Shown here: piece by piece, positions 8,740 through 15,907 of the stretch
Layout: every line of letters starts with the position of its first letter
Position numbering within the stretch: the first letter of the stretch is position 1
Origin: CAZYBG01 sp964645155
Lineage (GTDB): Bacteria; Pseudomonadota; Alphaproteobacteria; Rhodobacterales; Rhodobacteraceae
DNA length: 64,000 bases
Reading direction: 5' to 3'
NCBI GenBank assembly: GCA_964645155.1
Contig: CAZYBG010000003.1
Span: 18,090-82,089, forward strand
Notes under the pieces: model-generated
The model's input: only the letters and a program-made list of their open reading frames with translations
What the model was told of the DNA's origin: nothing
The model's database searches: none
Translations under genes and position numbers: made by a program

Positions 8740-8803
8740 GGGGCAAATGCCGGGCACCTTCTGGGGCATATCCCCCAGGGCTGGCGGACCGGGAATATGC
8801 CGC
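8740..8803. promoter_or_regulatory. Three palindromic boxes in the divergent promoter region
   Basis: The 217-bp gap between the receiver-glycosyltransferase operon (minus) and the kinase/regulator operon (plus) contains three related elements. They are GGGGCAAATGCC at 8740-8751, GGGGCATATCCCCC at 8763-8776 (inside the perfect 18-bp dyad CTGGGG-N6-CCCCAG at 8761-8778) and GGGAATATGCCGCC at 8791-8804. They resemble the perfect palindrome GGGGCAAATGCCCC at 13257. The repetition and position suggest operators for one regulator serving both divergent operons, the NtrC-like protein at 10296 being the obvious candidate (inference). No clear sigma-54 -24/-12 element (GG-N10-GC) was found here. Confidence 0.55.
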
Positions 8804-8884
8804 CGGCCCAATCGTATACCTCAGGGTGAGGGCAGGCCGCCTGTGCCTTCCGTTGATTGCGCGAGCTCGCGCCGGGGTCTAAAC

Positions 8885-10294
8885 ATGAGCCGGGGACGGA
8901 CCACAGTCATGGGATTGCTCGACGTGTCGACCATCCTCGCGCTGCGGCACTCGCCGCACTACACCAAGGTGCTGTCGCTCTTCGTGGTCACGAGCTTCGT
9001 CGCGATCTTCGCGACGACCAGTCTGCTCAGCGGATACCTGGCCAACTACATGACCCGCCACATGATGCAGCGCGATGCCGAGGTGACGATGGAGTTCCTC
9101 AACTCCATCATCCGGGCCGAGGACGCCAGCGACGACTTCTTCGGCGACACGGCCGACATCCGCGCCCCGGCGACGGCGGAGTTCTTCGCCCGCGTCGCGC
9201 GGCTGCCGCATGTGTTCCGCGCCAACGTCTACTCGAGGAGCGGCCGGGTGCTCTGGTCCAGCGATGCCGAGATGATCGGCCGGACCTTCGCCGACAACGC
9301 CGAGCTTGCCGCCACGCTGAAGGGCGAGCTGCACCCCGAGATCGTGGCGGTGGAGCCCGTCGGGAAGGACGAGCATGTCGGCCTGCCCGACACGGTCGAG
9401 GAGTTCATCACGTTCCACATCCCGATCTGGTCACGCGACGGCAGGATCGTGGTCGGCGCGGTCGAGGTCTACAAGGCGCCGCAGAGCCTGCTCGACGCGA
9501 TCCGCGGGATCGAGCGGCTGGCGTGGATCGATGCGCTCATCGCCGGCGCGGTCCTGTTCGCGCTGCTGGTGGCGGTCGTTGCCTATTCCACCCGGATCCT
9601 GCGCCGGCAGGAAGCGCGCCTCGTCGAGGCCGAGCGCCTCGCAGTGGTGGGCGAGATGGCGTCCGCCGTCGCGCACGGGCTGCGGAACCCGCTGGCCGCG
9701 ATCCGCTCCTGCGCCGAACTGCTGGCCGAGGACGATCTGCCCGACAGCAGCCGCCGCGGCATGCTGGACATCATGAACCAGGTCGACCGGCTCGAGACGT
9801 GGATCCGCTCGTTCCTCAAGCGGACCCGCGAGGCGCCCGCCTCGGCATCCGACATCGCCCATGTCGACTTGGTCCTGCAGCGTTGCATCCAGGGTTTCCA
9901 GACGCAGCTCAGAAAGCGCGGGATCCGGGTCGAGATCAGCGGGTCGACCGACACGCCGGTCGTCGCCGCCCGCTCGGAGGAGCTGGAGCAGATCCTCAAC
10001 ACCATCCTGTCGAACGCGGTCGAGGCGATGAAGACGGGCGGCGTGCTCTCGCTCGGCTGGCACGCGGTGCCGGGCGGGCGCGTTGCCATCGACATCGCAG
10101 ACACCGGCCCGGGCGTGAGCGACGAGCAGATGAAGCGCCTGTTCGTGCCGTTCCAGACCGGCAAGGCGGCGGGCCTCGGCGTCGGGCTCGCGCTCGGCCG
10201 GCGCATCGCCGAACGGATCGGCGGCACGCTCGACCTGAAGAACCGCCCCGATCGCGGGGTGGAAGTGACGCTGACCGTTCCTGCGAGGGCCTGA
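8885..10294 (+). CDS. Membrane sensor histidine kinase (NtrB-like transmitter)
   Basis: A 469-residue kinase with two membrane helices (about residues 28-52 and 214-236) flanking a ~155-residue periplasmic sensor. The HisKA domain follows with EMASAVAHGLRNPLAAI (phospho-acceptor His264). The ATPase has an N-box ILNTILSNAVEAM, G1 DTGPGVSDE and G2 GLGVGLALG. It is followed, one base after its stop, by the cognate regulator and is divergent from the receiver-glycosyltransferase, so it could phosphorylate both. Start ATG at 8885 has only a weak GGGG upstream; an ATG at 8909 with GGGGACGG before it is an alternative that removes eight residues. The signal is unknown. Confidence 0.85.
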   Translation: MSRGRTTVMGLLDVSTILALRHSPHYTKVLSLFVVTSFVAIFATTSLLSGYLANYMTRHMMQRDAEVTMEFLNSIIRAEDASDDFFGDTADIRAPATAEFFARVARLPHVFRANVYSRSGRVLWSSDAEMIGRTFADNAELAATLKGELHPEIVAVEPVGKDEHVGLPDTVEEFITFHIPIWSRDGRIVVGAVEVYKAPQSLLDAIRGIERLAWIDALIAGAVLFALLVAVVAYSTRILRRQEARLVEAERLAVVGEMASAVAHGLRNPLAAIRSCAELLAEDDLPDSSRRGMLDIMNQVDRLETWIRSFLKRTREAPASASDIAHVDLVLQRCIQGFQTQLRKRGIRVEISGSTDTPVVAARSEELEQILNTILSNAVEAMKTGGVLSLGWHAVPGGRVAIDIADTGPGVSDEQMKRLFVPFQTGKAAGLGVGLALGRRIAERIGGTLDLKNRPDRGVEVTLTVPARA

Positions 10295-10295
10295 C

Positions 10296-11513
10296 ATGAG
10301 TGACATCCTGATCGTTGAAGACGAAACCGTCCTGGCGCGGTCGATGGTGAGCTTTCTGGAACGGCGCGGCTTCTCCGCGGTCTATGCGGTCGATGCGGCC
10401 TCGGCCCGGACGCTGGCCGAGCGGGAACGCCCGCGGCTCGCCATCCTTGACTACAAGCTGAACGACGATGACGGCCTCGATCTCCTGGCCTGGATGCGCG
10501 CCGCCGACCCGCGGGTGCAGGTGGTCATGATGACCGGCCACGGCGATGTCGCGGTCGCGGTCGAGGCGATGAAGCGCGGCGCCCGGGACTTCCTGGTGAA
10601 GCCGACGCCGCTGGCCGCCATAGCGTCGATCGCGCGCGAGCTGATGCTGGACGAGTTCCAGGGCGGGCTCGACCGCACCGGCGCGGAGCGGATCGTCGGC
10701 CGGTCCTCGGCGGCCAACGCGCTGCGCACCTCGGTCCGCAAGCTCGGCCGGCCCGCGCCGAACGGCGCCCGGGCCGGCGTGCTGGTCGTCGGCCCGCAGG
10801 GCGCCGGCAAGACGCTCGCCGCCACCGCGCTGCACGAGGAGGGCGCGCCCGATAGCCCGCTTGTCGTCCTCGACTGCGCACTCGCTGTCGGCGACATCGG
10901 TGACGCCGTGGCCCGCGCAGGGCGCGGCACGCTTCTGCTGCGCCATGTTGCCGCGCTCCGCACCGAGGAACAGGCGGCGCTTCTCGGCGCGCTCGAGGCA
11001 GCCGAGCATCCGCCCGCGCTGATCGCCACGACAACCGGGCACCTGACGCCCGGGCCGGAGTTCCTGCCGGGCCTGCTCTATCGCATCCAGGTGGGCTGGA
11101 TCGACATCCCGCCGCTGGTCGATCGCGCCGCCGACGTGCTGCCGATCGCCGACATCTTAGCCCGCCGCATCGCGCGCGACCGCGGCGAAGCGCGGCCGCG
11201 GTTCAGCGCCGCCGCCCGGGCGCGGCTGGTCGAGCATGACTGGCCGGGCAACGTGGCGGAACTCGCGAACTGCATCGGGCGCGCCATGCTCCTGCAGTCG
11301 GACGGCACGATCGAGGCCGACCATGTCCGGCTGATCGGCCGTGGGCCGGGGGACGAGGACGGGATGCCGACCCTGCACGCGCTCGAGGTCAGCGCGATCA
11401 CCCGCGCGCTCAGTCGGACCGGGGGCAACGTCTCGCGGGCGGCCGAGCTCCTCGGGATCAGCCGCGACACGCTGCGCTACCGGATGGAGAAGTTCGAGGT
11501 GCCACGGCACTGA
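10296..11513 (+). CDS. NtrC-family response regulator with degenerate AAA+ domain
   Basis: A 405-residue protein: receiver (1-120; Asp52 in LDYKL, Thr80, Lys102), a shortened AAA+ domain (~132-345) and a Fis-type helix-turn-helix (NVSRAAELLGISRDTLRYR near the C-terminus). Walker A GPQGAGKT (166-173) is present. The segment that should hold the sigma-54 contact loop GAFTGA is missing, and Walker B reads TLLLRHV instead of TLFLDEI, losing both acidic residues. It should therefore bind DNA in response to phosphorylation but is unlikely to activate sigma-54 RNA polymerase. It is paired with the kinase immediately upstream, and its 3' end overlaps the convergent kinase gene by 56 bp. Confidence 0.85.
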   Translation: MSDILIVEDETVLARSMVSFLERRGFSAVYAVDAASARTLAERERPRLAILDYKLNDDDGLDLLAWMRAADPRVQVVMMTGHGDVAVAVEAMKRGARDFLVKPTPLAAIASIARELMLDEFQGGLDRTGAERIVGRSSAANALRTSVRKLGRPAPNGARAGVLVVGPQGAGKTLAATALHEEGAPDSPLVVLDCALAVGDIGDAVARAGRGTLLLRHVAALRTEEQAALLGALEAAEHPPALIATTTGHLTPGPEFLPGLLYRIQVGWIDIPPLVDRAADVLPIADILARRIARDRGEARPRFSAAARARLVEHDWPGNVAELANCIGRAMLLQSDGTIEADHVRLIGRGPGDEDGMPTLHALEVSAITRALSRTGGNVSRAAELLGISRDTLRYRMEKFEVPRH

Positions 11514-12183
11514 GGACGCCGAGCACCTCGGCCGCGAAATCGGGGCGCCCGGCCCCCCGCAGCTTGAGGTGCCGGCGGATCAGCGCGAGCCGCAGCAGCC
11601 GCGCGAAGCGGGCGGCATCGCAGGCGCCGCCGAGCGCCCGCCATGCGGCCGGCACGGCGGCCCGCCAGTGGTCGAGCCGTCCGCGGAACGAGGGGCCCGC
11701 CCAGGCGCTGGTGGCGAGATGCGCGACGAAGTTCGCGAGATCGGCCTCGGCCGGGCCCAGCGCCATGTCGTCGAGATCGACGATCCAGACCTCGCCGCCG
11801 GGGCTGGCGACAAGCTGTCCGAGGTGAAAGTCGCCGTGCAGCGTCGCCGCCCCGGTCGGGACCGGTCTGTCGAGCGCCCTTGCGATGGCGGGCGGCACCG
11901 CCCCCTCGAGCCGCGGCCTGATCCGCAGTGCGGGGTCGTAGGCCGGCAGCCCCGGCACCACCGCCCGCTGCAGCGCGAGCAGCGGCGCAAGCAGGTCGGC
12001 GAGCGGCAGGGTCACGATGCCCGGCCCGCTGCCGCCCTCGATCCGGGCGAAGATCACGGCACCGGGCGCCGCGCCCCGCCACGCCTCGGGCGTCGCCACC
12101 CCCTGGGCGCGAAGCACCCGGCTCCGCCGCAGCGCCTCGGCGGCCCGGGCGGGGCTGTCGTGGTGCTTGGCGAAGCCGGTCAT
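11458..12183 (-). CDS. APH/maltokinase-like phosphotransferase (kinase 3 of the glycan cluster)
   Basis: A 241-residue single-domain kinase. The catalytic loop HGDFHLGQ at residues 116-123 (Asp118) matches the HGD-x-HLGQ loop I associate with maltokinases, and VDLDDMALGPAEADLANF supplies the metal-binding Asp136. It is short for the APH family because the N-lobe is reduced, with no obvious Gly-rich loop. Start ATG at 12183, overlapping the stop of the upstream glycosyltransferase gene (ATGA). The C-terminal 18 codons overlap the convergent regulator gene tail to tail. Coupling to a glycosyltransferase favours a sugar kinase; the exact substrate is unknown. Confidence 0.72.
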   Translation of the reverse strand: MTGFAKHHDSPARAAEALRRSRVLRAQGVATPEAWRGAAPGAVIFARIEGGSGPGIVTLPLADLLAPLLALQRAVVPGLPAYDPALRIRPRLEGAVPPAIARALDRPVPTGAATLHGDFHLGQLVASPGGEVWIVDLDDMALGPAEADLANFVAHLATSAWAGPSFRGRLDHWRAAVPAAWRALGGACDAARFARLLRLALIRRHLKLRGAGRPDFAAEVLGVLSAVAPRTSPSGSAACRG

Positions 12184-13178
12184 GCCCGGCCCAGGATCTG
12201 GCCCAGGATCAAGGCCGCCGCCCGCGCAGCGCCATCTGGGCCGAGGTCCACCGGGGCACGCCGCCGCGGCCGTGCGACCTGCCCGACAAGCCAGTCCGCC
12301 GCCGCGTGCACCTGCGCCGGGTCGAGCGCGTGGCCAAGCCGCGGCCCCCAGAGCCGCGCCCGTGCCGCCTGATCGTCGAGGCTCCGCGGGATCGCCGCGA
12401 GCAGGGCGGGGGTGTCGGTGCTCGCCAGTTCCAGCACCGAATTGTAGCCGGCGGTAGAGATCGCGAGATCGGCGGCGCGGAACACCGCATCGAGATCGGG
12501 GCCGGGGTCGAAGACCTCGTCGGCCTCGCCCAGCGCGGCGCCGGCGGCCCGCGGCCCGAGCGCCTGCCGCACGTAGAGGGCGCCGTCGAGCTGCGCGCGG
12601 GCCAGCGCGATGACCCGGTCGAGCAGCGGGTAGAGCGCCGCGCGGCTCTGCTCGGTGCCGCCGCCGCCGGTGGCCAGAACGACGCCGCCGGGCTGCGCGC
12701 CGGGGCCGCGGACACCGGCCCGCCGCGCGATCCAGCCCACCGCCTCGACCGTCCGCGCGAAGCCGGGACCGGCGGGCGGCATCCAGTGACCGGGCGGGTT
12801 CGGCACGATCACCGCATCCCACGGCCGGCCGCCGCCCCGGCGGAACCCCTCGATGCTGGCCGCCGGCGTCTCCCGCAGGACCTGGATCATCGGCAGGTCG
12901 AGCGTGGCGGCATCGGGCAGCCGCAACGTGTCGAGCACCGCGGCGGCCGCCCCGCAGTCGCGCAGCGCCGCGGCCATCGCGCTGCGGGGCACGACGAGGA
13001 TCGCCTGGAACGCCGCCCGATCGGCATCGGTCAGCCCGTCGGGTTCTGCGTTGCAGAGCAGGATCGGCCGCGCCGCGCCGGACGCCGCGCGCACCGCCCG
13101 GGCGATGGCGGCGGCCCGGCGGAGATGCCCAAGGCCGGACCGGCCCGTGGCAAGGAATGCGATGGGGCGGTTCGTCAT
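12180..13178 (-). CDS. GT-B glycosyltransferase, MurG/UGT-like (paralogue of the receiver-fused enzyme)
   Basis: A 332-residue stand-alone enzyme related to the transferase half of the 7093 protein. It shares the N-terminal GRSGLGHLRRAAAIARAV motif (compare TIGLGHMRRNSAIA), the VVLATGGGGTEQ strand-turn and the C-terminal STAGYNSVLELASTDTPAL motif. Start ATG at 13178 with GGCAGGACG just upstream; a start at 13217 would be possible but has no ribosome site. It probably transfers a sugar to the same type of acceptor as its paralogue, but carries no receiver domain. It forms a two-gene operon with kinase 3. Confidence 0.82.
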   Translation of the reverse strand: MTNRPIAFLATGRSGLGHLRRAAAIARAVRAASGAARPILLCNAEPDGLTDADRAAFQAILVVPRSAMAAALRDCGAAAAVLDTLRLPDAATLDLPMIQVLRETPAASIEGFRRGGGRPWDAVIVPNPPGHWMPPAGPGFARTVEAVGWIARRAGVRGPGAQPGGVVLATGGGGTEQSRAALYPLLDRVIALARAQLDGALYVRQALGPRAAGAALGEADEVFDPGPDLDAVFRAADLAISTAGYNSVLELASTDTPALLAAIPRSLDDQAARARLWGPRLGHALDPAQVHAAADWLVGQVARPRRRAPVDLGPDGAARAAALILGQILGRA

Positions 13179-13256
13179 CGTCCTGCCTGCACCAGAGGTC
13201 CCGGCGACAGTTGCCACAACCCGGCGCCCGGCGCGACCGCCACAGCCGCGGCGACC

Positions 13257-13270
13257 GGGGCAAATGCCCC
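13257..13270. promoter_or_regulatory. Perfect palindrome GGGGCAAATGCCCC (putative operator)
   Basis: A 14-bp element with arms GGGGCA and TGCCCC. It lies in the 156-bp gap between the glycosyltransferase/kinase-3 operon (minus) and the HWE sensor kinase (plus). It matches the boxes at 8740 and 8763 in the other regulatory region of the cluster, so one regulator probably serves both. Assignment to the NtrC-like protein is inference. Confidence 0.55.
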
Positions 13271-13334
13271 GCGAGACGCGCCCGACGGAATCAGGAAATG
13301 CCAGTCGGCATCACGTGATAGAGTGCGCCTTGCG

Positions 13335-14891
13335 ATGCGAGCGCCGGACCGTGACAAAAGCTACCTGAACGCCCTTGGCGCGGGCATCGTCCTGTCGCTT
13401 TCCGGTGCCGTGGGCTGGGGCTGGCTGGCGTGGCAGCAGACCTGGGACGAGGCGGAGCGGACGGCCCATGACCGCGCCGTCATCGTGGCCAACTATGTCG
13501 AGCGGCTGATCCAGACGCAGACCGCGACCCACGTCTTCGCCGAGGCCGGCGCGCAGTCGCGGGCCAGGGGCTGGCTGCGGTCGCGCGACTTCCACCGGAT
13601 CCTCGCGGCGACCGACGACGCGCAGCCCTTCACCATCGGCACCGCGGTGGTCGGCTTCGACGGCGAGATCGTAGCGTCAAGCCGGCTCTATCCCGTCGAG
13701 GGGCAGAGGTTCGGGTCGCGGGACTATCTCGACGCGATCCGCGGCGGCGCGGTGATCTTCGTCGACCGCATCCGGACCGAGCCGAACGGCGTCGACGCCC
13801 TTGTCATCGCCAGCCGTTTCCGCACGCCCGAAATCGAGGGCGCGATCGTCTCGGCGATCGAGACGACCATCCTGCGCGACTTCCTCAGGCAGACTGCCCC
13901 GGGCCCGCAGGAGGCCGCGTCGCTGATGACCGAGGCGGGAAAGCTGCTCGTCCGCAGTATTCCGTCCGAGCCGACCTGGCTGGCGCCCGGCCCGTGGACC
14001 GTGGCGGTCGAGGACGGCTACATGCAGACCCGCGTCCGGGCGCAGACCGACGGGGTCGAGCGGCTCTATACCACCATGCGGGTCGGCGACCTCCCGCTCT
14101 ACGCGACGTTCGGCGTGCCGGTCTCGGCCATCACCTCGGCCTGGCTGCGGTCAGCAGCGCTGGTCTGGGCGATCCTCCTCGGGTCGATCCTGCTGATGAC
14201 GGTGCTCAGCGTCATGGCCCGGCGGCGGATGCAGCACGAATACGAACTCCGGCTGTCGCAGCAGGAGGCCGACTTCGCCCGGCGCACCGCGCGCCATCAG
14301 GCCGAGTTGCTCAAGGAAGCCCATCACCGGATCAAGAACAACCTCGCGCTCGTGGTGTCGATGATCGGCATCCAGCAGCGGCTGAAGGGAAAGCTCGACG
14401 CGGTGGACCTGCGTGCGCGGATCGGGGCGATCGCCGAGATGCACGACCTGCTCTACCGCTCGGCGACGGGCGGCGATGTCGACCTCGCGCTTCTGCTGAA
14501 CCGCGTCCTCGACAGCCCGGCCATGGTTCCCGCCGAAAGCGGCATTGCCGTCCGGCGCCGTCTGGACGGCCCGGTCAGCATCTCCGCCCGCATCGCCGCG
14601 CCGGTCGCGCTGGTTGCGATCGAGCTTGTCGCCAACGCAGTGAAACACGCGTTTCCGGGCCGCGCGCCCGGCACGGTCGAGGTCGCCCTTGCCCGCACCG
14701 CCGATGGCGCCGTGCTGACGGTCAGCGACGACGGCGTAGGCATCGGGGCGACCGACCGCCATTCCGGGCGGTCGATCGTCGATGCCCTCGTCGAGCAGGT
14801 CGACGGCACGCTGGCCCAGACCAGCCCGGCGGGCGACGGCACGACCTGCGAGCTGCGCTTTCCCATCCGGGCGCCCGATCCGGCGGGCTGA
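13335..14891 (+). CDS. HWE/HisKA_2-type sensor histidine kinase
   Basis: A 518-residue membrane kinase. Helices at about 12-33 and 272-294 enclose a ~235-residue periplasmic domain of Cache-like length. A short coil leads to the HisKA_2 motif EAHHRIKNNLALVVSMIGIQQ (phospho-His331), and the ATPase has ELVANAVKHAF and SDDGVGIG. HisKA_2/HWE kinases of alphaproteobacteria typically feed the PhyR-NepR-EcfG general stress cascade. A nepR-ecfG pair lies 16 kb away, but no PhyR gene is in the window, so the link is inference. Start ATG at 13335 lacks an obvious ribosome site. The gene faces away from the glycosyltransferase operon across the palindrome at 13257, so it may instead belong to that system. 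Confidence 0.82.
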   Translation: MRAPDRDKSYLNALGAGIVLSLSGAVGWGWLAWQQTWDEAERTAHDRAVIVANYVERLIQTQTATHVFAEAGAQSRARGWLRSRDFHRILAATDDAQPFTIGTAVVGFDGEIVASSRLYPVEGQRFGSRDYLDAIRGGAVIFVDRIRTEPNGVDALVIASRFRTPEIEGAIVSAIETTILRDFLRQTAPGPQEAASLMTEAGKLLVRSIPSEPTWLAPGPWTVAVEDGYMQTRVRAQTDGVERLYTTMRVGDLPLYATFGVPVSAITSAWLRSAALVWAILLGSILLMTVLSVMARRRMQHEYELRLSQQEADFARRTARHQAELLKEAHHRIKNNLALVVSMIGIQQRLKGKLDAVDLRARIGAIAEMHDLLYRSATGGDVDLALLLNRVLDSPAMVPAESGIAVRRRLDGPVSISARIAAPVALVAIELVANAVKHAFPGRAPGTVEVALARTADGAVLTVSDDGVGIGATDRHSGRSIVDALVEQVDGTLAQTSPAGDGTTCELRFPIRAPDPAG

Positions 14892-14949
14892 CCGCGCCGG
14901 CGCGCTCCCGCCTGCGCCTCGCGAGCGCGCGGCGGTCCAGGCGTCCGCA

Positions 14950-14974
14950 GGAACAATCCGCGGCGTTCCCGGTT
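14950..14974 (+). promoter_or_regulatory. EcfG-type promoter (GGAAC-N16-GGTT)
   Basis: The -35 element GGAAC (14950-14954) and -10 element GGTT (14971-14974) are 16 bp apart, 52 bp before the GTG start at 15027. This fits the alphaproteobacterial general stress sigma consensus GGAAC-N16/17-CGTT with one change in the -10. Confidence 0.6.
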
Positions 14975-15026
14975 CGGTCGGTTCTCATGGCGCCCGGATC
15001 GGGCGCGCCAAAGGCAGGAGGACGCG

Positions 15027-15506
15027 GTGGCGAGATCGAGCGACGAGAAAATGAAGGCCGGCAGCGGCGCGGCCGACGACGCCAAAGCCGCGACCGAGAA
15101 CATGGGCGAGGCGGCCGCAGGGGCCGGCGCCGAAGTGCGCAAGCGGGTCGGATCGGCCGCGGCGGCCGTCCAGCAGGATGCCATGAAGCGCGCCGAATCC
15201 GCGCGCGAGGGCGTCGCGGAAGACGTCGACGCGATCGCGCGCGCGCTTCAGCGCGGCGGCGAGGAGTTGCGTCCGGACTCGCCTCAGGCACGCGCCTGGG
15301 GGGGCCTCGCGGACCGCGTCGGCATCGCCGCCGAGGCGCTGCGAAGCCAGGACCTGCCCACCATGGCGAAGACCGTCGGAGCCTTCGCGCGCGAGAATCC
15401 GACGACCTTCCTCGTCGGCGCGGCACTGATGGGTTTCGTGGCGAGCCGCTTTGCCCTTGCGACAGACCAGCGCGAGGCGGAGCCCCGGCGGGGGGACTGG
15501 GCATGA
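15027..15506 (+). CDS. Stress-associated protein with Ala-rich amphipathic helix and C-terminal membrane segment
   Basis: A 159-residue protein. The first ~110 residues are Ala/Glu/Lys/Arg-rich and should form long amphipathic helices. A Gly/Ala-rich hydrophobic stretch (TFLVGAALMGFVASRFAL, about 126-143) resembles the glycine-zipper membrane anchor of ElaB/YqjD-like proteins. Start is GTG at 15027 with GGCAGGAGG eight bases upstream. It leads a three-gene operon with holin-family and DUF3618 proteins and has an EcfG-type promoter, so a stress-induced envelope or ribosome-tethering role is plausible. No enzymatic motif is seen. Confidence 0.75.
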   Translation: MARSSDEKMKAGSGAADDAKAATENMGEAAAGAGAEVRKRVGSAAAAVQQDAMKRAESAREGVAEDVDAIARALQRGGEELRPDSPQARAWGGLADRVGIAAEALRSQDLPTMAKTVGAFARENPTTFLVGAALMGFVASRFALATDQREAEPRRGDWA

Positions 15507-15907
15507 CCGATCCCGAAATCCAGCCGGCCGGCCGCGGCATCGCAGACCTCCTCGGCGACGCCACGCAGCACCTGTCGACACTCGTCCGGAAGGAGTTCGA
15601 CCTGCTGCGCGCCGAGATGTCGGAGAAGGCCGGGGAACTCTCCAGCTCTGCGATGATGCTGGGCGTCGGCGCCATCATGGCGCTGGTGGCGCTCAACGTC
15701 CTCGCGATCGCGGCGGTGATCGGCCTGACCGAAAGCGGCCTCGAGCCGGGCTGGGCGGCGCTGATCGTGGGCGGCGCGGTCGCGCTCCTGGCGGTCGTGC
15801 TGATCGGCATCGGCATGTCGGGGCTGAAGGCGAAGAACCTGGTGCCAAGGCGCACCGCACGGTCGCTGGAAAAAGACGCGACCACCATCGGGAGAGCAGC
15901 ACGATGA
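15503..15907 (+). CDS. Phage-holin-family (DUF1469-like) membrane protein
   Basis: A 134-residue protein with a basic/acidic N-terminal helix (LSTLVRKEFDLLRAEMSEKA) and two membrane helices (about 48-72 and 80-103). This is the usual architecture of the actinobacterial-holin-like/YqjE family, which in alphaproteobacteria accompanies DUF3618 proteins and is not linked to lysis. ATG at 15503 overlaps the preceding stop and its own stop overlaps the next start, so the three genes are co-translated. Function is unknown; envelope stress or membrane organisation is the usual suggestion. Confidence 0.78.
   Translation: MTDPEIQPAGRGIADLLGDATQHLSTLVRKEFDLLRAEMSEKAGELSSSAMMLGVGAIMALVALNVLAIAAVIGLTESGLEPGWAALIVGGAVALLAVVLIGIGMSGLKAKNLVPRRTARSLEKDATTIGRAAR

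Noticed and set aside
8783..8800. Possible sigma-54 promoter (TGGC...TGC) in the divergent region
   Set aside because: The GG and GC elements are not 10 bp apart, and the adjacent NtrC-like protein lacks the sigma-54 contact loop.
11928..13334. Upstream continuation of the HWE kinase frame
   Set aside because: It runs opposite the GT-B gene and kinase 3 and has no domain; the ATG at 13335 precedes a proper membrane helix.
15503..15907. Holin-family gene as a sign of prophage
   Set aside because: It lies in a stress operon with DUF3618 and no phage gene is nearby; this family is common in non-phage contexts.
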